A program made the translations under genes and the position numbers. The notes below the pieces were generated by a model, which saw only the letters and a list, made by a program, of their open reading frames with translations, was not told the origin of the DNA and ran no database searches. A stretch of 64,000 nt of DNA from Polytrichum commune (Eukaryota; Streptophyta; Polytrichopsida; Polytrichales; Polytrichaceae): the NCBI GenBank assembly GCA_950295325.1, contig OX485803.1, positions 43,663,554 to 43,727,553 of the forward strand. The letters run 5' to 3'. Positions 1 to 11,250 of this stretch are shown piece after piece (positions within the stretch are counted from its first letter, which is position 1; every line of letters begins with the position of its first letter).

Positions 1-90
1 CATTCTTCTTACGGCATCATCTCTCAAGCCTCCTTTGTATTCTATTCCAAACTATTGCTTGCTATCTCTCTCATCATCTTGATACTCTTA

Positions 91-484
91 GAGCATCCTC
101 AGTCGGTCTAGGTAAAGCTCACTGCAAACCAAGACCTATCTTGCTTAAAATGCTCAAAATTTAGAGGGAGTGCACCAAATCTTGCTTAAAAATGGAAAGA
201 TCCTCCCACACTCCCTCTAAATGTCAAAAATTTGGAGGGAGTGTGGGAGGATCTTTCCATTTTTAAGCAAGATTTGGTGCACTCCCTCTAAATTTTGAAA
301 ATGTGGTGTTTTCAATGAGGGATTTCACCTACGTCAAATTTTTACAATTCTTTTTTCTTGAGAAATATCTCACGTTTATTTAGGTGTGCTTCTAATGATG
401 GTAATTTCAGTTTCTAATTTTAGGTCAGTCAAAAGATAGGTTTTGGTTTGCAGTGAGCTTTACCTAGACCGACTGAGGATGCTC
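91..484. mobile_element. Tourist/Harbinger-type MITE with 52-bp terminal inverted repeats
   Basis: The two ends are inverted copies of each other over 52 bp with one mismatch; the outermost bases are GAGCATCCTCAGTCGG. The element is bracketed by the trinucleotide TTA at 88-90 and 485-487, the target duplication typical of the PIF/Harbinger superfamily. It has no coding capacity. A second, independent palindrome fills the left-centre part (see 155-297). Superfamily assignment rests on the TTA duplication and the GAGCATC-type terminus, a common plant MITE end. Confidence 0.85.
155..297. repeat. Near-perfect 143-bp palindrome inside the MITE
   Basis: Base p pairs with base 452-p across almost the whole interval, with only a few mismatches close to the axis near 226. 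The arms are about 70 bases with essentially no loop. A transcript would fold into one long hairpin. It lies off-centre in the surrounding MITE, so it arose separately from the terminal repeats. Confidence 0.9.
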
Positions 485-1129
485 TTACATTGTCTTTTGG
501 TCATATCCTCTTGCATTCTCTTAAGGGCTTCCTTTACTTTACTCTGATTTCACTCGCCCGTTTTCATTCTCTAATTCTTGCTCTTACACCTACTTCTCTC
601 TTCTTTCAAACTCATGCACAATTACGATTTCCTGTCTCTCTCATACACATACACACACACACACACTTGCACATTTAATCCCATTCAAGCTTCAACACAA
701 TCACATTGCTCTCTTCTTATACTCCAAAGAACCACTTCCAATATATGTGTGATAGTCTAAGCCTGCAATCACTGCATTGCCTCACATTACTCCTATCACA
801 GGTGGTAAAGCTATCACTCGTCTTCGGCTCTAACATCCTATAATCAAGTATCTTGCATATTTTTATATATTGCCTATAGCCTCTCGCTAGACAACCTATT
901 GCCAAACTATTCTCATTGAACATGGCATTCTTGCTTCCTCAAACATTAGTATCTTATTTTCATCTTTGGTAGACAGTTATAACCTCTATATGGTGCACGT
1001 TGCATGCTATAACCACTCCTAAATCATATTCATCTAATTATAGCTTGCCAATTCCATCTTGAATCCAAGAGACAAGAAATCAAAAATTTATATTTAGACC
1101 ACAACATAAAATTATGTTGTACAATAAGG
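485..1129. other. Non-coding stretch with an (AC)n tract
   Basis: AT-rich and pyrimidine-rich DNA with a short CA microsatellite near 650-666. Short reading frames here have no recognisable domain. No gene seen. Confidence 0.5.
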
Positions 1130-1510
1130 AAAACACCCATTAACTCACGACCATAACCCTACCTCAATACCCATACATAGCAAAATGACTCAACAACCCA
1201 CTAGTTCACTCCCCCTTTCCAATAACTTTTGGTCAGCACCCCAATGCATAGATGCATAAATTATGCAAATACTCAAACTCCGATGGGGTCAATACATGGG
1301 CAACCAAAGGAAATATATCATATGGGCACCAAATCCCTCTCCCCCTCCATTTGCAACCTTTGCCCACTACAAGGAACAAACACATGCCTCCACCTCCTGT
1401 CCATGTGCACAAACACCACCCTCAACAACATCCAAACAATCAAGCAAAACAAAATGGTATGGCAAATACACAAACTACTCCGGTCCCACTCCTTAACAAA
1501 AGACACACTC
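1130..1510 (+). pseudogene. Decayed fragment of the same LINE family as 5707-7306
   Basis: In one frame from about 1263 the translation LKLRWGQYMGNQRK matches LKFRYAQYMGSHRK of the LINE at 5707-7306. In the next frame the translation gives a C-x2-C-x9-H-x4-C finger ending LHLLSMC, again as in that LINE (HLLSMC). The homologous protein is therefore split by at least one frameshift. Upstream bases also give FW residues at the expected place. Only the linker and zinc-finger region is preserved, so this is a dead 3' fragment. The strand has the same G-poor, C-rich composition as the intact copy. Confidence 0.7.
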
Positions 1511-3629
1511 CTAATTGTAGAGCCACATTTATCAACGATGCAAGGAAAAGACATAATTTCATTGGATGCAAGTGGAGTTGCCAAAGGAAAGAGACATAGT
1601 TTCCAATGATGAGAACAAGGTAGTTGGGAATGAGAAGTTAAGCCCAAGAATGTGGCATCAATTGGGAACATGGCATCAAGCTCAAAACGTGGCATCAACT
1701 GGAAACATGGACTTAAGCCTGAGGAACTGAAGCTAGGGGATGAATGGAAGAGGCCAACAAGATGACCTTTTATAGTAGATTTGAGGATGAAATCAAAAAT
1801 GGACTTCGTAGGGCATTAGAGGATTAAAGGAGTTAGAACCCCTTAGGACAATGGAATAGATGAATTTCCAACAACCAATGGAAAAGGACACCAAAGGGTA
1901 ACTAGTTTTGTAATAGATTTAGGACTCTCTCTCTCTCTCCGACTATGCATTCGAATTAGATATAGATATATTGTTAATTTTGACCAAATTTAACATTTTG
2001 AAAAATCTTAGAATACACATATATTAAGGACTATAAAAAGGAGTCACATAGGACACATAAAGAACCTTATTTGAAGAACAAACATCTTACATGAGCGTTG
2101 CGAAGACTTATCAGGAGTATACTCTTTTTAAAGACTTTCAAAGACTCTTGAAGGACCCCTTGAAGACCTTTTGAAGACCCACCCTTAGACGCTACCTAGG
2201 ATCAACCTTTGGAGACCAAAGGACTTAGAAAATTTCTCAAACATGGACTCCGAGCTTTAGAAAATAGAGACACCAAAAGCACTTGGGCTCTTAAAGTAGA
2301 ATCCAGGGAAACCTAGAAGGCTACTTGATCTCAAAGTATACTTGGGCAGTAGAAGTTAGGAAACATCAAAAGTTACATAAATTCCAAGATTACTTGAATT
2401 TAGGAATACTTGAACTCAAAGATCATTTTAAATTAGAAAGATAGGGAAATATCAAAAGGAGACTTGAGCTCAAGAGATACGTGACTTTAAATGATAGGTT
2501 GTTTGAACTCAAAATAATGCTTAGGCCTAGAGAAGGCCCCAGAGGGGCTACTTAAACTCTAGGGTTTTAACCAAAATTACTTAAAAGTCTCGGAGAAATC
2601 ACGACTTAGGAGCAACTACAAAACAAATGATTTCAAGGATTAGAATGCTTACCAGAATTAGATTGAGCTCAAGAACTTAGAATCTTACCAGATACAACAA
2701 AAATAAATTAATGGAAACACTAAAAGAGAATTTATGAATTTGTGCAATGTTCTCATAGGTTTGTGCTTAATACCAAGAATCTCCAATCACTTGAACAATT
2801 CCAAAGTTATAAGCTAGGTTTGGATTTGGTTACCAAAACTTCTCTCAGTTAGGATTGGATTGTGACCTCAAGGCATACTCAAATTATGACATGTGGAACC
2901 TAATCGGTATGTGTGGAGTCATCGTGAGTGACGAGGCTCAAAGTTTAGGAGGAAATTGTGTGAAGTCATCAAGTAAAACAAATCACATGTCCCTTCATAC
3001 TTGAGATAGTTTTGGAGCTCACATCATACTAAGGCCACATCACACCAATCTAGTGGGTTGTCATGTAAATAGCGATCGTGTGTCACTGTAGCTCGAGTAC
3101 CAACCAACACTAACAAATACAACTAAAACATGGCAAAAACACACATAAACAACACACCTCCACAGAGAAGGAAGAGAATCAAACCCTTGCAAGAGCTCTA
3201 ATTCTCTCTTCAAATGCACATAATGAGTCAAGTTATCTCTCACTTCACCACGGGAGAATCCAAGAGTGTAAGGAAGGGGAGAAGAACTCAAGATTTATTG
3301 CAAAAACATGCAATCTTTACCTCACACAAGCTCTCTCCACACTCACTCATAAGGATTGACTTGGTAAGAATGCCAAGCCAAGGAAGAGACTCCTCACTTA
3401 AGAGCATCTCTCCAACTTTTAAGATTCATCCATCCAAATCTAAATGAATGAAATCCCACGGATAAGGTACGGCCGCCGACGCCGCATACCGTGACAGGGT
3501 TAATATTGAGATAAAAATCATACTTGGAATCATAATTGGTATGGAAGGATCTTGGACTTGAACTAGCATAATTGGGTTTGGAATTACATGAGAAAAATCT
3601 TGACTTGAGCCATTTAAGTTATGGAATAT
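1511..3629. other. Non-coding stretch, degenerate short repeats
   Basis: Contains a (CT)n tract near 1927-1942 and, at about 2270-2720, a loosely repetitive region with recurring words such as TACTTGA and CTCAAAG. A short GC-rich patch at 3463-3507 (GTACGGCCGCCGACGCCGC) stands out from the AT-rich surroundings and may be a remnant of an element end. No convincing gene. Confidence 0.45.
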
Positions 3630-4030
3630 TCTTACACCTAAAATTACACATTGGTGATGATGTTGAGAATCACGAATTCATTCCCCCTAAGACACTTAAC
3701 CTTGGCATTAGGGATTTAGGGAAATATAAACTTGAAATACTTGAGCACCTAATCTACGTAGATTTTCAAGGGAGTAAAGGAATTCTTAGGATTACAAATG
3801 TGCTAGTATAATAGAAACAAAATCACATTGAAGTTTTACATAAGTGTGTTTGGTAAGTAAAGAGTTCAAAGTATACCTGAAAGAAGATACTTCTCCTCAC
3901 CTTAGGGTTAGGGATTGCATCAACACAAATCATAAGGCAAGTTATGACATTATACAATAAGGGTTTTGTATATTCTAAATATCTAAGGTGAGATATTCAT
4001 GTAACCAGTCAAGTAGCGGGTTACACCGTC
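3630..4030. repeat. Dispersed repeat, copy 1 (pair with 32400-32770)
   Basis: Shares a diverged but collinear string of words with 32400-32770: AAGACACTTAAC, ACTTGAGCA, AAGTATACCTGAAAGA, a TTAGGGTTAGG-like block, and a terminal part reading GGTCAAGTA then GGTTACACC. Both copies have the same orientation. No coding sequence is recognised; an LTR fragment is possible but unproven. Confidence 0.6.
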
Positions 4031-4859
4031 TAAGGTTGAGAGATCCTTATGATCATTGAGGTGACCTCAACACTAATGAAAGTAGGCACTCACCTAAGGA
4101 ACCCCCCCCCCCCAAAAGAATACCATCCCCACATGGCCCTAACCATGCCTATGCACCACACAGCCATGCCAATGGCTTGCCAAACTCAAATCCGACATCC
4201 TTATGATTACCACCACCTCCTCAAAGAAAACACTAGAGAAATAATGAGCTTAGGTAGGGTCACCAAGTCTGAAAAGGTATTGGTTTTCCAAAAAATTCAA
4301 AAAAAAAGGAAAGCATCAAGGCTTAATATCCAATGAACCACCTTATCATAACATATGATGATCTTTGTAAACAAGCACAAGCTTTGGTAATGCAGTGCAA
4401 CGAGTTAGAGCATTAGGTAGGTTGAAGTATCAAATCTATTATCTTGAAGGCACGATCTCAAATGATGAACGGAACCAACTGGGTTTGGGCGTGGTAAACT
4501 TGTGACCGTGGTCACAAAATAGGTCTAAGGATACACAATCATCTAGCGAGCGGTCATGGCTCCAAAAAGAAACGAGAGCAACAGGGTGGATCTCACCAAA
4601 CTCAATGAGTAGATGTGAGTATCTGACCAAAACACTTTGGTTAGGTTTCCAAGCGAATTAGTTCCCAAGAATGGTCAGAAAGTAGGTTACAACAACATGT
4701 AAGGAGGGATAGACTAGTCAATGAAACATGAGCGGAGGGGTGGATCTAAGCATACTCAATGAGTGAATAGGTAGATACAATTAGAACCCTCTGGTCATGA
4801 TCCTAGGCAAGTTAGTAACAAGAAGCTATGAAGCAGGTTATGACACCAGGTTACAATGT
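4031..4859. other. Non-coding stretch with a C12 run
   Basis: A run of 12 C at 4102-4113 and otherwise unremarkable sequence. No gene recognised. Confidence 0.4.
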
Positions 4860-4943
4860 TTTTTTTTTTTTTTTTGAGACAGAAGGCCAACCAAGCCAAC
4901 GCCAAATGAATAAAACAAAAGGAAAACGCGCCCTCACCGAGGG
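4860..4943 (-). mobile_element. 84-bp poly(A) retroposon with 15-bp target duplication
   Basis: An 84-bp insert lies between exact 15-bp copies of ACCAGGTTACAATGT (4845-4859 and 4944-4958). Read on the minus strand, it starts CCCTCGGTGAGGGCGCG and ends CTTCTGTCTC followed by about 17 A. Poly(A) plus a long target duplication is the mark of LINE-type retrotransposition. The sequence before the tail resembles the 3' ends of plant LINEs/SINEs, so it is probably a severely 5'-truncated copy. Confidence 0.85.
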
Positions 4944-5449
4944 ACCAGGTTACAATGTCATGTCACAATATAAAAAAGAATAAGAGATGGATCAGATCCC
5001 ATTCATTGGTCCAACCGTGAGATTCTTGGTCCTTGTGATTCGAGCTTAACAACTCGATTTGGATGCCGGGTCAGTTAATTTATGGATAGCATTGTCTTGT
5101 CATGTATAAGTAAAACATCTCATTGCCCACTGACTAATGTAAAGAGAGCCGCTTTTTAGAATATGTATCAAGTCAACACCTTCAAAGAGAGATCCTTGGT
5201 TATCTTATCAATGGACAATGAGCAATTTTGTTTATAAATGAAAAGATAAGCATGTCGTCTTACCTTGAGAAGTCTTAAAAACCAAGGATAACAAGAAAAT
5301 CTGGACTCGAGGCATGCACTAAGTACGAATTTTTAGCATTTGCACCAATTCTCACTCTATATTTCTTTGATTACATTTCCTAACTCTTTTAGGTGTCACA
5401 AAATACATGGACATATAGTCTATGTCATGTCTCATTTTTTATTTGAAAA

Positions 5450-5680
5450 TTTTAATTGCAAAAAATTTGGTATTTAGCGTCACTTACTATTTGGAGTTAC
5501 ACAATGCTATATCTTTTACTATTGATGTAATTGTTTACCAAATAACGTTGCTAATGTTCTATAATGTACAAACAACCACTTTCACATTTGTTGATAAAAT
5601 AAGAGATATGCAGTAAAGATATATAGCATTGTGTAATTTCAAATAGTAATTGACACTAAATACAATATTTAGTATAGAGC
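5450..5680. mobile_element. CACTA-like MITE, copy A
   Basis: The left half (GTATTTAGCGTCACTTACTA from 5471) is the inverse of the right half ending near 5665 (TAGTAATTGACACTAAATAC); the repeats continue inward through TTACACAATGCTATA. The same terminal sequence recurs at 40543-41010, 41926-42156 and 60842-61064. The outer end of this copy is degraded. It abuts the 5' truncation point of the LINE at about 5707. Confidence 0.75.
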
Positions 5681-5794
5681 CTGCTTATTTGAATTCGTCT
5701 TATCATGTTGAATTTACTGATGGAGTGATGGCAGATGATTATCACACTCTACTTATTGGCATTCACACCATAACTGTCATTTTGTGCAAGAGAT

Positions 5795-7138
5795 GTGTCA
5801 CCATATTGCTTCAACCCTCACACTGAATTCCCAGGCTACCAAAACATCCTTAGAGCAGAACTCAACGCCATACTTACAGCGGTTAAAACCATCCGCACCA
5901 CCAAGATAGACACACACATTTTTACAGACAGTCTCAACAGTATATTCCTAATCAACAACCATATTAGACACCCATCATCCCAACACCATCACCCAGACAA
6001 ACTACTCATAGCCGCAATAATTCACCATATCTATTGGACGCCACACAAAATACATATACACAAAGTAAGAGCACACTCGGGTATTTCCGGCAACGAAATC
6101 GCCGACACACTCACCGTCAAAGGGAACCTCCTAGACAAACCAGCCAAAACACCACACATACACATAGCGCACCAAACCCCATACTGGCTAGCCAGTTGTC
6201 CCACCGCCACACATGATGGAGCCATCCGAAACCTTCACACAATTATAACCAAAGAACATGGAATTCGGGAAACTGCAACAGCTAAACATAGATTCCCTTA
6301 CGTAGACAAATGGCTATCAAACGACCAAATACACCACAAACTTTCTAACCACTTTTGGACAAATGATACGGTCATGGATGCACAAATATCCCAAACGTTA
6401 AAATTTAGATATGCCCAATACATGGGCAGCCACAGAAAAAACATCTTTTGGCCAAACACACACCAAAATCCCAACTGCACATTATGTCCCAAAAACGATC
6501 GAGACACATGGCCGCATCTTCTATCAATGTGTGAACACCCCTTCTTAAAGGGCCTATGCATATCCCGACACAACAAAGCCGTACACCTCATCACACAATT
6601 GCTACAAGCCAACAAAAACACCCGTTTCTATACATTAACTAACGCCGGTAAACACAACAACAACCCCTCAGAACAAACAATCCCAAAATGGCTAATTAAA
6701 TGTACATGCCCACAAACCCCTTGCCTATGCCAAGCCAAACTCAAACCAGACATCCTATGCATAATTGATGCCCCAAACAATACACAAACACCCATAGTTC
6801 CATCCCCCACGACCACAATCCAATTTATAGAATTTACTTACTGCCACGATAGATTCCCCGAACAAGCCATTACCCGCAAACACGCCAAATATGACCCACT
6901 CATTAAAACTATACAAGACCTAGGGTGGAAAACCAACCCCCTAATTACCATTACTGTAGGAATAAGAGGAGCCATCCACACCCACTCCATGGAAAAACTA
7001 GCCCACCTCCATATCCCAAAAAACAATATCAAATCCCTCATGAAAAACCTACACATTAACGCCATTAAATACCTCACCTACCTCATACTCAACAAACGAA
7101 AACTTGATAACAAACAATCACCGGTCCCCATCACATAA
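5795..7138 (+). CDS. LINE polyprotein C-terminal part: RNase H - CCHC zinc finger - restriction-like endonuclease
   Basis: An open frame of 447 codons with no true start; it begins at a GTG and is the continuation of a frameshifted upstream frame. Residues 1-110 are an RNase H domain: E22 in RAELNAI, D45 in FTDS, H94 in RAHSG and D104 in NEIAD. At 228-246 there is a C-x2-C-x9-H-x4-C finger (C228, C231, H241, C246). Residues about 315-400 look like a PD-(D/E)XK-type endonuclease: PD at 318-319, E346 in FIEFTY, then KY at 365-366 and a GIRG turn. In LINEs, a CCHC finger followed by this endonuclease marks R2-like groups; with an RNase H domain the best fit is the Dualen/RandI or Utopia type, though without the reverse transcriptase the clade is an inference. 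The intact frame suggests a fairly young copy. Confidence 0.75.
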   Translation: MSPYCFNPHTEFPGYQNILRAELNAILTAVKTIRTTKIDTHIFTDSLNSIFLINNHIRHPSSQHHHPDKLLIAAIIHHIYWTPHKIHIHKVRAHSGISGNEIADTLTVKGNLLDKPAKTPHIHIAHQTPYWLASCPTATHDGAIRNLHTIITKEHGIRETATAKHRFPYVDKWLSNDQIHHKLSNHFWTNDTVMDAQISQTLKFRYAQYMGSHRKNIFWPNTHQNPNCTLCPKNDRDTWPHLLSMCEHPFLKGLCISRHNKAVHLITQLLQANKNTRFYTLTNAGKHNNNPSEQTIPKWLIKCTCPQTPCLCQAKLKPDILCIIDAPNNTQTPIVPSPTTTIQFIEFTYCHDRFPEQAITRKHAKYDPLIKTIQDLGWKTNPLITITVGIRGAIHTHSMEKLAHLHIPKNNIKSLMKNLHINAIKYLTYLILNKRKLDNKQSPVPIT

Positions 7139-7196
7139 AAGGAACTTGGTCAGAACCAAAGAGCCCACCCCTCCGGGGGCATTAGTCTAATGTTGC

Positions 7197-7214
7197 ATCA
7201 CGGTACACCGTGAT
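7197..7214 (+). other. Hairpin in LINE 3' untranslated region
   Basis: ATCACGGT at 7197-7204 pairs perfectly with ACCGTGAT at 7207-7214 around a two-base loop. It lies 58 bases past the stop codon, just after a C-rich/G-rich pair (CCCCTCCGGGGG). LINE reverse transcriptases often recognise 3' RNA structure, so this may be the template recognition signal; that is an inference. Confidence 0.5.
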
Positions 7215-7306
7215 CAACACTAGATCAACGGGCTCAAATTCACGCCGGTATTTGATACGGGCGTTCACTTTTCTTTTCTGAATTCTCTTTCCTTAAGAAA
7301 ATCTTA

Positions 7307-7834
7307 GGGCCGGTTTAGACTTGGAGTCAAGGCTCAAAAATGGGTTGGGGTGAAAGAAATCCACTCCTCTCATTGGTAGAGAGGCTGGGACTCGCCTCTT
7401 CAAGTTTACACCATGAGTTGGGGCCAATTAACAAATAAATTATTTTATTCATCATGACAATGGCCTCAAGCCTTGGAAAAGAGAGCTCCCAACCTTGTGG
7501 ACTCTTTCCCTCTAGTTGAGGCCATTATCAGAGCTTTTATTTGCTTGTAGTAGTTTATTCTTTGAGCATTGAATAGGAGGGGAGACATTCTAAATTTATT
7601 ATACTTTAATCATTATCCATAGAATAGTTCATGAGTACGTTGGAACCTCTCATAACCCTCTCATAATTGCAACCTCCAAATGGCCCCAACCCCACCTAAA
7701 TAGGTTTACACATGAAAGCAATGAATGGAGTTAGGTTACTTTCTTATTAATGACCTTGGGGGCCCATTTGCATGCCACATGGGACATACTGGCCTTCGTT
7801 CACTATGGCCTTGACCCCAAGTCTAAACAAGCCC
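7307..7834. mobile_element. Tourist/Harbinger-type MITE, TSD TTA
   Basis: Left end GGGCCGGTTTAGACTTGG continues to AGTCAAGGC; the reverse complement of the right end reads GGGCTTGTTTAGACTTGG then GGTCAAGGC. The ends agree at 24 of 27 positions. TTA flanks both sides (7304-7306, 7835-7837). Both the duplication and the GGGC-TGTTT-type end fit PIF/Harbinger MITEs. It sits in or directly behind the LINE 3' region. No coding capacity. Confidence 0.85.
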
Positions 7835-7983
7835 TTAGTAAGAGCTCCCCATCAATTACTACCAAATTCAAGTTGTTTATGATACGTGAGGAGTAGCCTG
7901 ATGGATTATGTGGACACAAACCCCCACGTACTTTTTAGGCCCACATAACTCCTTGGGGGTTGAGTATTGTTAGGACACTCCAT

Positions 7984-8135
7984 GACCGTAACATTATTCA
8001 GATACATAACAATGTTCTATGGGACTGACAATATTCCACCCAATATTCTTCACATTCAGACTAAATGTGAGGAATATTTTGTGAAAAACTGACAGTCCCA
8101 CAAAACATTGTTATGGATCTGAATAATGTTATGAC
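7984..8135. mobile_element. Foldback MITE, about 150 bp, family F copy 1
   Basis: Almost the whole interval is palindromic: TAACATTATTCAGATACATA at 7989 onward mirrors the right half ending AATGTTATGAC, with about three mismatches over the outer 39 bases, and the centre also pairs (AATATTC with GAATATT). The same family recurs at 61746-61887. No clear target duplication was seen. Confidence 0.8.
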
Positions 8136-11005
8136 TAACCCTTTTTAATGTTATTTTAGAAAAGGATATCTATCCAAATTTGCATCTTAGTATCCATGTA
8201 GGGTTTATATCTTCATGTGAATATGACTATGTTTCATGGCTGTACTGTTGTGGTGGAGTTGGGGCAAGAGAGAAATGAAATCTTGGGATAGAGGAAGGAT
8301 ATCCAGTAACTTAGAGGAGGTTTCATGAGCAAATGCCAGGCAGTGGCCATGATCATTTGAAAAGGTTGGAAGTTGGAAACGCAATCGGAAGCCAGATCTT
8401 GACAAACGTAACCTTTTCAAGATATTCATAAGCCTCAAAAAACTTTGGCAAGATGCTTTCATGACTTTGTGGCGTGTGGTGATGCGGATGGAAGATTGGA
8501 TACACAGTGAGTTCCTTACGTCTCCCTTTTCACACGCTACGGCCTTTGAATCTTATGGCTCATCTTTTATTGAGGTAAACATAACATTGCTAAGCTCCAC
8601 ATGTCACCTACTTTAGGTTGGAGAATACTTTGGCAAAGGGTGAGGAATAAACATGTTGTTATTTAAAATAAATAAATAAATAAAGAATTCAGTTTTGGAC
8701 CTACGGCAAGGTACCATGCAACAAGACATCTCCTTCACTTGGAAATAGTGAGGGGGCACGAGGCTAGTAATGTTTTGAATGTGCTTTTCAAATAATAGTC
8801 ATCTTTCATATAGGTTTATATCTATGCAAAAACATTGATATCCAAGTTATCTTTCATGCTACCCTTATGCCCTCCTCCCCCACCATGATCACCACCAACT
8901 GTATTTTTCTCACAATACTAGAGTATCTAATCATTCTATATTGCCATCGGTACAAGCTCACACAACAACGTCATGTGTCACTTAAAATTTGCAACAATGG
9001 TAAACTTGTAAAACTTCAAGGACACAAGATGTGTTGTGTGGAAACTTGTATGGTGGTAGGGAAACCAACACAACTTATATGTTGGGAGTCCAACACTAGT
9101 ATGCTATATTATTGAAGGTTTATTGATACACAACCATAATGATGGTCGTTGATGATTATGGTTTATCTCCAGGGTGGTGACTCTTCAAATTACAGCACAG
9201 GTGCTCACGTCACATATCAATGTAAGACTTTATTATACTAAATCAACATATTTGATTTTTTTTTAAAAGCACATGAAAAGTGTCATCCTACAATAATATA
9301 ATGAACTACCTTCCACTTCCGTGTCGCAAATCTTGTTGCAACTTGTCCATTTTTGCTTGTGGTCTCTACTCTAGCTATTTATCACTCTCGTAGATATTCC
9401 TCTCAAGTCAACAACAAAGGCTATGATTCCCAAGCTTTGGTAGGATTCAACATGCAAAGGTGCACCACCTAAGCTCAAAACCCTAAGCTACTATTCCCTT
9501 ACATAGAGCCTTACCTTTGTTGCTTACACACAAGACTAATGTCCATCTCAACAAACATGCAAATCCAATATTTTATTTTATTTTATGTTGTTTTGATTTC
9601 TTATCAATTATTTCACTGACTAAAGTCCAAACTTTGCATGAGACTTGAGCATCCCTATACTTATGGTCTACCTTATTATTTAGCCATAATTCACATATCA
9701 TTATTTTTATATTTCTTTACTATGCTCTAAAATGGACAAAAGTTGTATCAATAGATTTGTCAGCTAATGACCTTTCAAATTATGTTGGTCTTTTCACAAT
9801 CATAAACATTTAAAGGATGTTCACATCTGTCATAAACTATATTGATTACATGTTTAATAATAAGCATTATTAATAAGAAAGTTGTTGCCCCAACAAAGTT
9901 ACTAATTTCCATTAATAAGGAAGCATAAGGTGTATTGATGACAACCACAATCATGACTATCTTACTACATCAAATATGAAACAAGGCGTAGTTGAGGGTG
10001 GTTGTGATGGTTGTAGTTTTCTTCTTTTGGTGGTATGATTTTGTTTGCAGTCACTATGTGGCACATTAAGAAAACTTGAAGACTAAACGATGGGAGATGG
10101 TTTGTCGGAGGCAATTATTCTTAAACAAACCTTAGACTAGAATTCATAAAGCATTGTTCTCCACTCCATGGATTTCACAATACACTAGAGGGCTCTCTCT
10201 CTTCTCACAAAAGATAATTAAGTTCCCTTTACGCGTGCCACGTGTCACTCCTACATTGGTTGAGAACCACTTGAATTCCATGTGGATACAACATTCGAAC
10301 ACTAAAAGAGATGAACTAGAGCACCCTCTACAGTACTAAGAGGGATGAAAAGGTGGGTTGCACACTCTTTCCTCTTTATGCTATCTCAAAGAATGATGTT
10401 TGGTTTACTAGGACTTTGGCTACGAGCATTTCCGACTGATGTAGATAGTTTGATGTTGAATATCAATTCAAGTTGACAGCTTGTGATTACTTGTTGCTTA
10501 TTTATTGAATATTGTTATAATTAGGTATTTGGTATACTAGGTTCTGAGGGGTTGATCACACTAGCCAATTCAAACACCATCTGTAATAGTGTGAAAAGTG
10601 GTGGGCCAACATCTATTTTTTAACATAATCCCCAACAATTTCATGGTTGGAACTGGACGGAAAGTTTGGTATGATTGGGGCATGAGTACTGACATGGTTA
10701 CTAGCTAACAAACATTGGTAGAGGATTTTGGGTTGCAAATGTTGATTGCTCATTAATGTAATGTATATATACCCAAAACCAACACCAAGGAGAGGGAGGG
10801 CATCTCTTGGAAAGAAATCATCACTAGATCACTTCCGAGATTAGGCAAGGTCATAAATCTAAGATTAACATTAAGTGCACTGAGTTTGCTTGGAATGTCC
10901 TTAGAGGGGTGATTATTTGGCATATTTGGTGTGTTGGATGTAGGTTAGCTTTTAGGAATGAAAGCATGGTGCCCAAATGTATTGGTCATAATGCTTGGAG
11001 GGATA
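8136..11005. other. Non-coding stretch
   Basis: AT-rich DNA with an (AAAT)n tract near 8664-8684. Words built on GGTTGTGGTTGT and its complement recur around 9130-9190 and 9930-10015. A 25-base block at 9976-10000 recurs inverted at 11961-11985 with one mismatch. Short reading frames show no known domain. Confidence 0.45.
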
Positions 11006-11250
11006 CACCAGATGAAAACTTATCCATTGCAACCATCCATTGCAACTCAACCATTCTGACTCATGGCAAAGAAATGCATAAATAAATCATTTTCATTGGC
11101 AATTAGAGGGTTTTGGTTATTCATTGTTCAAAAAGCGTAGCCAAAGACCTCATGTGACAACCAAAATGTTTTATTTATGCATTTTCTCGCCATGAGTCGC
11201 AATGGTCAAGTTGCAATGAATGGTTGTAATCAACGAATTTTCTTCTAGTG
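11006..11250. mobile_element. CACTA-type MITE, 245 bp, TSD ATA
   Basis: The left end CACCAGATGAAAAC and the inverted right end CACTAGAAGAAAATTC begin terminal inverted repeats of roughly 90 bp (including CATTGCAACCAT and GACTCATGGC). The trinucleotide ATA flanks the element at 11003-11005 and 11251-11253. A CACTA-like terminus with a 3-bp duplication is the signature of the CACTA (En/Spm) superfamily. Too short to code. Confidence 0.85.

Larger units (their letters stand above)
5707..7306 (+). mobile_element. 5'-truncated LINE (RNase H, CCHC finger, restriction-like endonuclease)
   Basis: Only the region downstream of the reverse transcriptase remains. The first RNase H strand is visible in another frame at 5707-5724 (VEFTDG, the TDG motif), then a frameshift before about 5771 leads into the long frame at 5795-7138. 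The 3' untranslated region contains a perfect 8-bp-stem hairpin (7197-7214). A Tourist-type MITE is inserted at 7307. The plus strand is strikingly poor in G. No target duplication could be identified because the 5' end is lost. Confidence 0.75.

Noticed and set aside
3463..3510. GC-rich patch ending GTGACAGGGTT as a possible LTR end
   Set aside because: No second copy, primer-binding site or polypurine tract was found in the window.
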